A DNA stretch of 64,000 nucleotides, taken from positions 16,398,871-16,462,870 of the forward strand of contig NC_030855.1 in assembly GCF_000208745.1 (NCBI RefSeq), read 5' to 3'. The notes beneath the pieces were generated by a model, which did no database searches, was not told the DNA's origin, and saw nothing but the letters and a program-made list of their open reading frames with translations. Source of the stretch: Theobroma cacao. Lineage: Eukaryota > Streptophyta > Magnoliopsida > Malvales > Malvaceae. The translations under genes were made by a program, and so were the position numbers. This document shows, piece by piece, positions 34,586-45,064 of the stretch (its first letter is position 1; the number at the start of each line of letters is the position of its first letter).

Positions 34586-36153
34586 GTGAGTTTTTTTCTA
34601 TTAAGCTTGAGTTTTCTTATTCCCAAGCATTTCTCTTTATTTTCCATGATTAAATTACATGTTTTCATGATGAATTCAATTCTGAAAAAATGGGTTAGGA
34701 GAGAGAAAGTTGTTGGATTTATTTGATTTTAATTTATGTTAGTGTTTTTAGTTAGTTTAGCATATTTAGAAACAAAACAACAAGAAAAGAATTTATTTTC
34801 TCCCCCAACCATTAATGGCTGAATTTACCATGTAGTGAGTGAGGATGAGTTTGATTTTATTCTAGGAGAATTGGTTAAGGAATAATGAATTATGAGCCTA
34901 GAAAAATAATGGGAATTTTCGGAGCAAAAATACGAATTTTTACCCACTAGGGGTATTTTCGTAATTTGCTGTTGGGACTGATAATTTGCACCACACTGAG
35001 GGACATTAAGTTAATTTGGGTGCAATTGAGGTATAGAAACTGAAAAGAATTAAATTGGAGTTTAAACGGACCCGTTAGGAATTTAATCGGGTGATAAGAC
35101 GAATTAGGCCAATACCGGGTTTAGATAGTTACCAGTGCATTTTTGCATTCCATATCATGCATTGGTAGTCTAAATTAGTTTAATTTTGATTTAGTACCAA
35201 CTTGGTGAAACTCTCGATTTTGTATTGTGTCAAGGTGGTGAGTCCTCCGATAAAGGCAAGGAAATTGCATCCGAGGACCAGTAGACAGAGTGCTTCGAAA
35301 GTCTGCATTCTAGACATTGTGAGTAAACTTACTGTCATTTTAATTATCTAGGGTGGTTTTTAGATGCTTTCATGAATTCTATGGAAAAAGGAATTTAAAA
35401 AGATAAATTTTCATGTTTTATGAATAAATGAGTTTCAATGAAATTAAATTATAAATTGTTTTGAAATTAATAGTGATTTTGAAAAATAGAGTACACGGAG
35501 ACTGTTAATTGTGGCAATTTGATTGTTTAAATTAACTGGCTTATGATAAATCGAGCATGATTGGCTAGTTGGCAATTGTATTGAAATGCGAATTGTTTGG
35601 TTACCTTGAAAAACTACGAATTACAAAATTGCCATATCATGTTATTGAGTTTTATTATATGGTGGATTATATATTAATTAATCACTGCAGTAGGGGGTTT
35701 CTGTGGACCAGCCTTTTAGAGGGGCACGGTAAACCCCATTATATTCTTACCTCGAACGGAGAGGCGCGTAGGGTATCTCCTGGGGTAAAGTTTAGGGTTC
35801 ACTTCACGCTAAACCACCACGTGAGGGGGAACTCAGCCAACGCCAAGGAACGGCTATGTTTTCAAAACAAAAACATGATTTATGTGAAATGTGAATTTTA
35901 ATAGCCTTGGCGGTCTCGGTAGGATGCCTCGGCCAAGGTGTCCCCGAGAATGGATTTATGGCACAAGCCTAGATTTTTATGAGATTCATAAGCCTCTTTA
36001 CGTGTTTTGAACAAAATGTGTTCTAATGCTATAACCCAGTTTATGATGATTTACTTTATTGTCTCCATGTACTCAACTCTAGATGTTTATGATGATGTTT
36101 GTTTACTCATTGGGATTTTATAATCTCACCACCCTCCTTTCCACCCATTTCAG
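34586..36153 (+). other. Predicted LTR leader intron (copy 5)
   Basis: Donor GAAAAAG|GTGAGT at 34586; acceptor CTTTCCACCCATTTCAG|GTT at 36153, after ACTCATTGGGA and a pyrimidine tract. Length about 1568 nt. The GC-rich island lies inside it. Confidence 0.45.
35690..35960 (+). other. GC-rich LTR island with bulged stem (copy 5)
   Basis: CGCCAA (35841) - GGAAC bulge - GGCTAT pairs with ATAGCC (35901) - TTGGCG, loop 43 nt. In addition CCTTGGC (35905) could pair with GCCAAGG (35931), a competing hairpin. The stretch is clearly richer in G and C than its surroundings and is kept in copies 4, 6 and 7. Confidence 0.5.
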
Positions 36154-36782
36154 GTTCAGTATAGACTGTAGATAGCTGATCTCATCGAGGACTACAGTGG
36201 GATCTGCATTTTCCAAACCGTAGGTTCACAGTCCTCTTTACTTTTGTTTATTCGGGGGCACTCTTGTTATTGTAAATTAAATTAAATATTTTGGCTTACT
36301 GTATTTAAGTATGTATAAATTTATTTAGCTTTTACGTTATAAAAATTATTCACGTATAACTCTATAAATATTGTTTTATAAGAAAATAGAATATTTTACT
36401 TAATATTTCTTTTATTTTCTTATTATATTCAAATAACCATAATTTCGTTTTAAATGAAGATTTTAGACTTTTAAACTCATTTTGAATATGAATTGTGTGT
36501 TTTGTACTTGTATATTACGTTTTAGCCAGTTTTAAAATTTTTGAGAAAAATGACCAAAATACCCCTGTGAGACGAAAAATTAATATTTTATTTGTTTAAA
36601 GTTGGAAACAGCTTAAAATTTTTTAGAACACGATATTTGACAATGGTTGCTCACAAGGGAACAGAGAAACTGATAGTAAAGCCTTGCGGGGTTTCGGGTT
36701 GGCATTCCGGGCAATAAGTGTCTACCGGGACACCGCGGCGGTTGTCACGGGCTCGAGGGGAGTACCGGGTCGTGACATCCAA

Positions 36783-37336
36783 AGTCGAGCACAATTGCTC
36801 TCAACATATCCTCGAGCGTTTGAATGGTGCACTCGGCTTAGCCATCCATTTGGAAGTGGAAGGCCATACTAAAATCCAATCTTGTGCCTAAGGCTTCTTG
36901 CAATTTCTTTGAAAACTGGTTCATGAATTGCAGCCTTCTATCGAACACAATTGTTATTGGAACACCATGTAGCCTCATAGCCTCATTAATATAAATTTGG
37001 GCGTACTGAGCTTATTTGTACTTAATCTTGATGGATAAAAAATGAGTTGACTTAGTGAGCTGACCGATTATCACCCAAATGGCATCATAGCCACCTCAAA
37101 CTTATGGTAAACCCTTCACAAAGTCCATTACTACATGTTCCCACTTTCACTCTAGTATCGATAACAGTCACAGCAATCTTGAAGGTCTTTGATATTTAGC
37201 CTTCACTTGTTGGCACGTCAAACACTTAAAGACATATTCAGCCACATCTCTCTTTAATCTTAGCCACCGATAGACAGACTTCAAATCACGATACATCTTA
37301 ATGGCCCTTAGGTGTATCGCATAGGCTGCCATGTGA
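36783..37336 (-). pseudogene. Element C pol: integrase core and zinc-binding part, truncated
   Basis: Direct continuation of the integrase of element C after LTR copy 5, aligning with 14012-14535 of element A (for example the text of CATATCCTCG, TCTTTAATCTTAGCCACC, and GTATCGCATAGGCTGCC). The match stops at about 37336, where copia pol of the opposite strand begins. The upstream part of C (RT, gag, 5' LTR) is lost. Confidence 0.75.
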
Positions 37337-39970
37337 AAGACTTTTTGTGCTCAACATTTCACATGTCTTGAATGAAAATGCTAGTCCTTTTGCTTACTTG
37401 ATTGACTCTATTGATTTATGGCATGGTTGATTAGGACATGTTATCATTCTTTATATCAAGAAAATGCAACCATTAGGTTTAATTTCTGGTATTAAAAATT
37501 TATGTTTTTGTAAATGTGTAATATGTACTAAAGCGAAATTGAATAAGAAAACTTGTATTTCAGTAAATGGAGAATCTGAATTGTTAAATTTAATTCTTAC
37601 TGATTTGGAAGATTTGAAACAAACAATGACTAAAGGTGGTAAGTAATATTATGTTACTTTTATTGACGATTACTCTAGATTTACTAAAGTTTATTTCCTT
37701 AAGTATAAAGATAAAGCTTTTGACATGTTTCTTAAGTATAAAGCTGAGGTAGAAAATCAATTGAATTAAAAGATAAAAAGAGCTTGATCAGATAGAGGTG
37801 GTGAATATATATTGATTAATGATATTTGTGAAAAAGAAAGAATAATTCATGAAATTACTCCTCCATATTCCCCTAAATCAAATAGTGTAGCTAAAAGAAA
37901 AAAATAGAACATTTAAAGAAATGATGAATTCTCTGCTTATTAGTTCTAGTGCATATGAAAAATTGTGGGGTGAAGCTTTATTATCTGCATGTCATATTCA
38001 AAATATAATTTCTTATAAGAAAACTGATAAGACACCTTATAAATTATGGAAAGGCTATTCTCGTAACTTAAAATATTTGAAAGCATGGGGGTGTGTTGCT
38101 ATGTTTATGCTTCCAAATTCTAAAAAAAAAGAAAAATTGACTCTAAAACATTTCATTGCATATTTATTGGTTATGTTGAATATAGTGCTGCAAATAGATT
38201 TCTTTTATTAAAAAGTGATATTCTTGATTATAATACTATTACTGGAAAAAAATGTTGAATTTTTTTAGCAAATTTTCCCATTCAGAACTGATACAATTTC
38301 TTATGCCCCTTTTGGTAAAAACGATTTTGAAATACACAATTTTGATTTAAGAAAGAGTAAAAAACCAAGGAAAAAAGGCTTTTTTGGTAATAATTTTTAC
38401 ACTTATCTTGTATAATGATCCTTTAACTTATGTTGATACAATTTCTTTTACAAAAAGTCCATTTTGGAAACAAGTTATAAAAAATAATATTGATTTTATT
38501 TTAAAAAATCAAACTTGAAAGTTAGTTGATTTACCACTTGGAGCTAAACCAATTGGTTGTAAATGGATTTTTAAAAGAAAGTTTAATCTTGATGTTTCTA
38601 TTAATAAATACAAAGCTAGAATAGTTGCTAACGGTTTTACTCGAAAACAAAATACTGACCATTTTGATACTTTTGCTTCAGTAACAAGAATTTCATTTAT
38701 TAGTGTTTTAATTATCGGAGCTTCTATTTATAAACTTGGTGTTCATCAAATGGATGTTAAAACAACTTTTTTAAATGGTGATATAGAAAAAGAAATTTAT
38801 ATGGTACAACTAGAGGGATATGTTATTCCTGGCCAAGAAAACAAAGTTTATAAATTGATTAAATCTTTATATGGCTTAAAACAAGCACCAAAAGAATAAC
38901 TTGAGAAATTTGATCAAGTTCTTGTTAGTAATGAATTTTCTACTATTGGAGTTGACAAATGTGTGTACACAAAAACAATTGATAGTGAATGTGTAATTAT
39001 TAGCTTATATGTTGATGATATGCTTATTTTTTGTACATGTATTGATGTTGTCAAGAAAGCAAAATGTTTTTTAACTTCAAAATTTGATATGAAAGATTTG
39101 GGAGAAGCCAATGTTATTTTGGGAGTTAAAATCATAAGATGTAATAGTGGCCTAATGCTAACACAAGAACATTACATTGAAAGGCTACTTAAAAAGTTTA
39201 GACATTTTAATGTCACACTTGTGAGTACTCCTTATGATGCTAATACCTAATTAAAGAAAAATAAAGGTGATAGTGTGGCTTAGTTTGAGTATGCTAAGAT
39301 TATTGAGAGTTGGACGCATTTGATGAATTATACTCAACCTAATATAGCTTATACTATGTGTAGACTAAGCAGATATACACAAAGTCTCAATCGAGATCAT
39401 TATATTGTCTTGAGTAGAACAATGAAATAGTTGAGAGGTACCATAAACTATGGTATTCTATATAATGGATTTCCCGTTGTATTAGCAAGATACAATGATG
39501 CTAATTGGATCTTAGATTAAAGTGAGATAAAACCCACAAGTAAATATGTATTCACCCTTGGTGGGAGTGTTGTAACTTGCAAATCAGCCAAACAAATAAT
39601 AATTGCTAAATCTACAATGGAATCAGCATTTGCAGTGTTGGAGTTGGCTGGCAATGATGTTGAGTGGTTAGGAAACCTCTTAGTAGATATTTCGTTGGGA
39701 ATGAAACTAACACTTTCTATGTCTATGCACTATGATTGCTAAACGGCAATAGCCATTGCAAAGAATAAAACTTTCAATGATAAGAATAGATACATTCGTT
39801 TAAAACATTATGTGGTAAAGTAGCTGCTTAGAAATGGAATTATATCTATTAATTATGTGAAGTCAAAATTGAATTTGGCCGATCCTCTGACAAAATCCTT
39901 GAGAAGAAAATTAAATAATGATACATTGAGGGGAGTGAGACTTAAGCCAATTGAGAAAAATCAACAATAA
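37337..39970 (+). pseudogene. Ty1/copia pol: integrase, reverse transcriptase, RNase H (element E)
   Basis: Plus-strand translation with stops and shifts gives the copia order: pre-integrase (YLIDSIDLWHG, LGHVII), integrase core ([49 protein letters not shown]), RT (VDLPLGAKPIGCKWIFKRK, YKARIVANGFTRK, VHQMDVKTTFLNGDIEKEI, KSLYGLKQAPK, SLYVDDMLIF at 39005), and RNase H ([35 protein letters not shown] near 39880). The YVDDM catalytic site is present but the frame is broken at least a dozen times. Gag and protease are missing. Confidence 0.88.
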
Positions 39971-40514
39971 TGGCAACTCAACCTATGTGAGTAGCGATCC
40001 CATGAATTAGGTTTATATGGGTAATAACAAGTTATTTGTTGATAAATTAATGCATTATTAAAATTATTGTCCCTCCTAAGATGTGTAAATAGTGCAAGAT
40101 TGTAATGAAGGAAAACTTGAGTTAAACTCTTAATAAATTCCATATTCCTTATGGGTAGTGTATTAAGTTGCAATATACACTTCATGGAATAACTTGTATA
40201 AATGTGGAGGTCGCTCATATGAGATTTATGGAAAAATCTCTAGAGCACTATGAATAACTAGGCACATGCATGGCCTATTCGCGCAAAACCGCATTGATCA
40301 ACAGAAATTGTGGGGGTGTAATGTGATTGATGAAAATCAATTTTCACATAACGAATTTTTGGTTCATATAAGTTATAAGCTTCACTAAAATTCTATGATT
40401 TATATTTCATCCTTTCTTGGCCTGGTTCATAGCTCAAAAAGCACCAGTCTTGATGCATTACACTCGAGTGAGATTAGACCTAGCACAAACCTATTATTCT
40501 GAAACCTTATGAAA
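39971..40514 (+). other. 3' untranslated part of copia element E
   Basis: Non-coding sequence between the pol end and the polypurine tract. A GTGGGGGTGTAATG motif near 40309 could be an additional purine tract. Nothing else recognised. Confidence 0.5.
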
Positions 40515-40526
40515 TATGTGGGGGAT
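40515..40526 (+). promoter_or_regulatory. Polypurine tract of copia element E
   Basis: ATATGTGGGGGAT just before the LTR start TGTTGGACAT. Confidence 0.8.
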
Positions 40527-41674
40527 TGTTGGACATAAAGTGATATCTCATCAGGTTTCTATCCCATAGTGCCTAGGCACAAAAGAGTCACGACCCAAAT
40601 CGAGGGGTTTACGATCAGCATGCATGAGCTTAGCAAGCAAGCTACGAGACTCGAGGAAGCCTTCGTTCCTAAACCTGATTAACATAAATTATATACATGA
40701 GGCCTCTAGGCCAACATCGTATCCATTAACATTTAAAATATTGAACTTACATAGTTCACAATATAACCCTAGGGCTCATGTTCTCACACTAGACTTAAAC
40801 ATAAAAATCCAGATGGCCATACATGGGCTAATCATTATTCTAAAACTTTGATCATCTCATTACATGAAATCATATAGGGCAAAGCAATACTCGCATAATC
40901 CATTTAAGACATAACCATTTATAAATATTGCAAAAGCGTAAGACTCGTCCATGACTCAGCGGAGACACATCGCTAGTAGATAACATACCACTTGCCAAAA
41001 TTTTGTGTTTGAGTTCGACAATGCTAAGCCACCCAATCCTCGATGTTTAGTTATCTACACAATACAATCGGAGGGGGTGAGTCACACTAGTACTCAGTGA
41101 GCAGAAGCATAAATCAATTGTAAATGTGCAAGTATAGTTGTTACACATATCTTTTAAACATGCATATACAGTAGTGAACTCAATGTACTCGTATCAAGAC
41201 AAGTTGGACATAACACGTAATAAACACATTATCATCATCTTGGCATCCTACTATGTTGTTACATCTAAACATCATTGTACATAAAAAAAGTAGTGTGATT
41301 TGTGTCTATCATGCCTACCACTCTGTTCATTAACGTCGACTATCAACCTACTCTATTATATGAACTGGCCCACCATATGACCATCTACATACATAATCAA
41401 TACACTTACCTCATAGGCAATCCATGCGAGTGTTAGTCCTTAAAGCTTGATAAGCTTGTATCGCATCATTCATCACAATCATATACTCACAGCTCTTACC
41501 TCAAGCCTTTACAGTAATCATCATTTCATAAACATTACGTAACATAATTCACATTTTCAATCCTAAGGCATGCCACTACATAGTCACCATATCATATCAT
41601 ACAGTGGTCCTCCTTGGACATAGCATAGTCACGTATAGTGGCCAATCGATGAACAATATACATATCATGTCACA

Positions 41675-41775
41675 CCCCATTGTTGTAGCAAATGATGGAG
41701 TCATGTCATGCCCCATTGCCAAAGCAAACAACGGAGCCTGGTCGAGCCCCATTGCCATAGCAAATGCCGAAGTTT
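41675..41775. repeat. Minisatellite in LTR D (about 36 bp, three units)
   Basis: Three imperfect copies of CCCCATTGCCAAAGCAAA with GGAGTCATGTCATG linkers. Confidence 0.75.
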
Positions 41776-41994
41776 ATAATCATCATCTAGAATAATCTTG
41801 ATAGATGGCATCATAGCACTACAGGTGGGAAAAAAACCACCATCTCTGCTTACCACTATCCCTATAGGCATCATAAATCATCATTGCACAGAAAGCAAGA
41901 ATCACAAAAGAGACAAAACCACCATCCCTTCTTACCACCATCCCTCTAGTGAAACATACATAGTCACAAGGATATGGACACACTCAACCTCATA

Positions 41995-42150
41995 ATATAC
42001 CTTATCCAAAATCATCCTCGGATGGAACATACATATCTCATATCATATTATCTTCCAAAATCATCCATGGATGGAACTTACATATATCACATCATATCAT
42101 CGTTTAGAATCATGCTTGGACAGAACATACTTATTTAACATCATATCATC
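41995..42150. repeat. Tandem repeat in LTR D (about 60 bp, three units)
   Basis: Units share AAAATCATCCATGGATGGAA and CATATCATATCAT; diverged from each other. Confidence 0.75.
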
Positions 42151-43189
42151 ATTCATCATGCTAGTCATTATGAAATGTTCAATCATTCGTAATCATGTTT
42201 TATCTCTCATCTCAAGCACATAATCATGGACATATCAATTATTTAGCCTAGGACAATCCTTTTAGGCAATTAACATAATTTTCACAACATTCATTAGTCT
42301 AGACATATTCATCATGCACACATTTGTATTAACATCATTAGCCTAGGCATAATCCTTCTAGGCATATCAATATCACGTCATTCATAAGCTACTTCTAGTC
42401 TAGGAATTCTACCTCTAGACTTACTTGCAACTCATATATAGCATATATCATTCATTGCATTTTCATTATTGAAGCATACATGGACCTTAGTCATTAAGCT
42501 CTTACGCATAAAAGTTTTACCCACTCACAGTGACAAATTAGAGGTGCTTCATAGCCAAGCTTCAATCTTGAGCCTCCAATTGTGTTTCAACTCATAAGCA
42601 TACCTAAATTGCTTAATCTTCCTCTACGTGTATCAAAATATAACAAAACTAATTAAATTCTGGCTTTCGAAAAATGCCAACTTTTCTAAAAATAATCAAA
42701 TCTTTAACAATCCAACACATAAGTTCAAATCCTTCACCAATGAGCTCAACACATACCTTAAAATTTGGATTGTGCTATTGTTTACCCAAATATCCAATCA
42801 ACTCAAGGGGGGTCAATTTCTTCAAAGCTAGATTAAAGCAAGATCTAAGTTATTCATCAGTTAAATTAGAAATCAATTGGTACAAATGCTTAATCTTACC
42901 TCTAGAAGCATTTCACATGCTCCAAGTTTACTCCAAATAACTCCAAGTACTTCAAAAATCATTATTGGGAGTTAGGGTTTTGGGTTTTATAAAGAGAAAG
43001 AAAAAATCATAAATCAAGCCTTTATGAGTGAAAATCTCCTTCCTTTAACACTTAGAACCATGATTTAGGATTAGAGTCTGCTGGGTTTGAAGGGTGTTAA
43101 AGTTGATAGAAAACGATAAAGAAATGAGGCAATAAGAAGAAAATGAAGAGAAAATTAGGTTTAGGGGTTTTTAAGCCCGTTTTATGCTA

Positions 43190-43455
43190 ATCTGGTAGTC
43201 TAGGATCAACTATGGTGCACTTGTAGTCGATCCTAGACCATAAAAATTGTGTTCTACCAATTTCCCCTTCACAAGATTGACTATAAAGGGTCTATAGTCG
43301 ATCTTGGACCAGAATGTTCGTTTTTAGCCAATTTCTTCCATTTTTCCTTCCTAAGATCAACTATAAAAGGCCTATAGTCTATTCTGGACGGGAATGCATG
43401 ATTTCCTTTTCTTTTACTTCATAGGATCGACCCTCTATGCTCAAAGATCGACTTA
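43190..43455. repeat. Cluster of ATAGTCGATC palindrome-like units in LTR D
   Basis: Three diverged pairs of GATCGACTATAA and CTATAGTCGATC separated by about 80 bp, in the part of the LTR upstream of its TATA box. Sequence differs from, but position equals, the TATCGATA cluster of the A/C LTR. Confidence 0.65.
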
Positions 43456-44183
43456 TTTGATCCAAATTCGTAAAAAGTGTTTCGTTTGAAGTCTAAACTC
43501 ATTCTAAATCTCTTCCACAAACTCCAACCATTCATATAACATGAAATCCTTACATATAAATATCTAAATATATCATCAAAAGTCACAATCTCACTTAGAC
43601 TTCAACCCTATAGTTCACTATATTCAAGCTTTAAGATTTGCGTTCTAAGTACCATAATTATTATTCTCATCTTAACTCATCAAGAATGCTCAATATCCAA
43701 GCATGTACTCACTATCTAGATTCAAATCCTCATAATACTCTATTTCACATAATGTGCAAATCAAAACTTGGCATAATTTGTATTAGGCATCATATTTATC
43801 AAGGTGCCAAACAATGCACTATACCATTCATGTGCCAAATATATGCACAACATTATTTTGAGCCTTCACATGCTCATATATTATATTCATTGCTCTATGG
43901 AAATAAGAAACCCTTAAGCTCTTAAACATATACACCAAAGATTCAATTTAACTCATCAATTGGCTTAGTTCATCTTACATAGTTCATACAAAAAATCGAG
44001 GGTGTTACAAAAATATGTTAGTGCTTTATATAAGCAAACGCATTATAGGCTTGTTGAAAGCTAAAACAGAAAGTGGTCTCGTGCGCACACAAGATCAATC
44101 CAAGCCTTGAGAAAATGCGAATTCCCCTTCCACGGGCGAGTATACATGTGGGTAAAGCACAAGTGACATTTTATACCTTGGTG

Positions 44184-44221
<38 letters not shown>
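44184..44221. repeat. (AT)n microsatellite
   Basis: About 19 AT units inside the copia 3' LTR; absent from the 5' LTR, which has a T run at 10281 instead. Confidence 0.95.
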
Positions 44222-44223
<2 letters not shown>

Positions 44224-45052
44224 CATTTTCAGCTTTTTCACCTTACCTTAACTAAGTCTTTTTACCATGGTGGAAAAGTCTTTGGAAAATAAAATTTGAA
44301 TTTGTCTTTGATTTTGATTTTGCCAACCAAAATATGTCCTACCATTATAAATTAAACTGTTGAAGAATCAAAGTTTTACTATTTATTTTCTGATTCCCTA
44401 TCCTCAAATATCTCACCAGAATATTCTTAACACTTATTTTTTTATATTTTCTGATTTTCCAAACAACCGTTCCTTCCCTATAAATACCAAGCTCCACATT
44501 CATTCTCCACACACTGAATATCACTTTTCCCTTTTTCCTCTTCTCTACTTAGCCTTGCTAGGTTCTTTCTTCTTTATTTTTTACTGCTCATGTATCCTTA
44601 ATAGCTTGTGCAAACTATTCAAGAAAAGTCCATTGAAACTTGGGAGATAATTGCTTCAATCCTTTTGAACCAAGTTTCATACTCCGAATGGATGGAAATT
44701 ATCCCTAAGGATAGTGTATAATGCCTCAAACTTCTTTAAGTTGTTTATTTACTCTAATTTTTGCTAACATTGAATGCCCCCATCAACCTTGACATGTCTC
44801 TATAAACACCTATACCCATGGATCCCAAATAAAAAAATAATAATAATAAATAAATCATTGTTAAAAAAAACTGCATGCTTGACCTCCATAGTCAACAACC
44901 TGCACAGAGCATTTAATTTTCCCTTGGTAGCCGAATTGGGTCACCTCCAATTGCCACCCACATATTTCTTTGACTTGGAGCCCCTCACTTGTAAAATAAT
45001 TTTCAGAAGCATGATTTCACTTTCTGATTGTCAAAAAACTTGGACAATCAGG

Positions 45053-45064
45053 TTCTATAAAAAC
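45053..45064 (+). promoter_or_regulatory. Predicted TATA box of Tat/Ogre-like LTR
   Basis: TCTATAAAAACC with an A-rich leader downstream. Confidence 0.4.

Larger units (their letters stand above)
33822..36777 (+). mobile_element. Solo LTR copy 5 (subfamily II) inside element C integrase
   Basis: A 2956-bp unit, TGTAAAGCTCG to GGGTCGTGACA, perfect TSD TCCAA at 33817-33821 and 36778-36782. The empty site is visible in element A at 13990-14010. Core 34505-35790 is almost identical to 50585-51870 in copy 6. It has a predicted promoter, mini-ORF and leader intron, and the GC-rich island. The 110-residue frame at 35569-35901 is judged chance. Confidence 0.9.
41055..42899 (-). other. Predicted LTR leader intron (LTR D)
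   Basis: Minus strand: TTTATAAA box at 42993-42986, leader AAACCCTAA, donor AGAG|GTAAGATTAAG at 42899, acceptor TATTGTGTAG|ATAAC at 41055 after CTCACTGAGTACT. Prediction only. Confidence 0.4.
40586..44009 (-). mobile_element. Solo LTR D (Tekay-like LTR family)
   Basis: A 3424-bp unit: minus TGTAACACCCTCG (44009) to GGGTCGTGACT (40586, last base changed). TSD AAAAG (40581-40585) and AAAAT (44010-44014), one mismatch; the empty site is in the 5' LTR at 10118-10125 (ACAAAAGATGTTAG). It is related to the A/C LTR (same ends, GACAAATTAGAGGTGCT at 42530, ACTCAGTGAG at 41094) but has its own repeats. No internal genes. Confidence 0.85.
10064..44769 (+). mobile_element. Ty1/copia element E, outer shell of the nested complex
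   Basis: The 5' LTR begins TGTTGGACAT at 10064 and the matching 3' LTR begins TGTTGGACAT at 40527, after a polypurine tract. Degenerate copia pol lies between (37337-39970). Proposed TSD: TTAAA (10059-10063) and TTGAA (44770-44774), one mismatch, so the outer limits are an inference. Most of this span is later insertions: gypsy elements A and C in the 5' LTR and a solo LTR in the 3' LTR. The rest of the 5' LTR, gag and protease are missing, probably lost in a deletion whose break is at about 37336. Confidence 0.6.
40527..44769 (+). repeat. 3' LTR of copia element E, with nested solo LTR D
   Basis: Starts TGTTGGACAT and, after the insertion at 40586-44009, continues to a likely end TTTTTGCTAACA at 44769. 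Net length about 0.8 kb. The interior matches the interrupted 5' LTR (10064-10569). Confidence 0.7.

Noticed and set aside
35569..35901. 110-residue open frame, almost repeated at 51654-51971
   Set aside because: It is conserved only because the DNA of LTR copies 5 and 6 is nearly identical. In copies 4 and 7 the frame is not kept, and there is no recognisable domain.
36684..36872. 62-residue frame at the GC-rich LTR end
   Set aside because: It crosses from the LTR terminus into the integrase remnant of another element, so it is accidental.
43638..43925. 95-residue frame in LTR D
   Set aside because: No recognisable motif, not kept in the related A/C LTRs.
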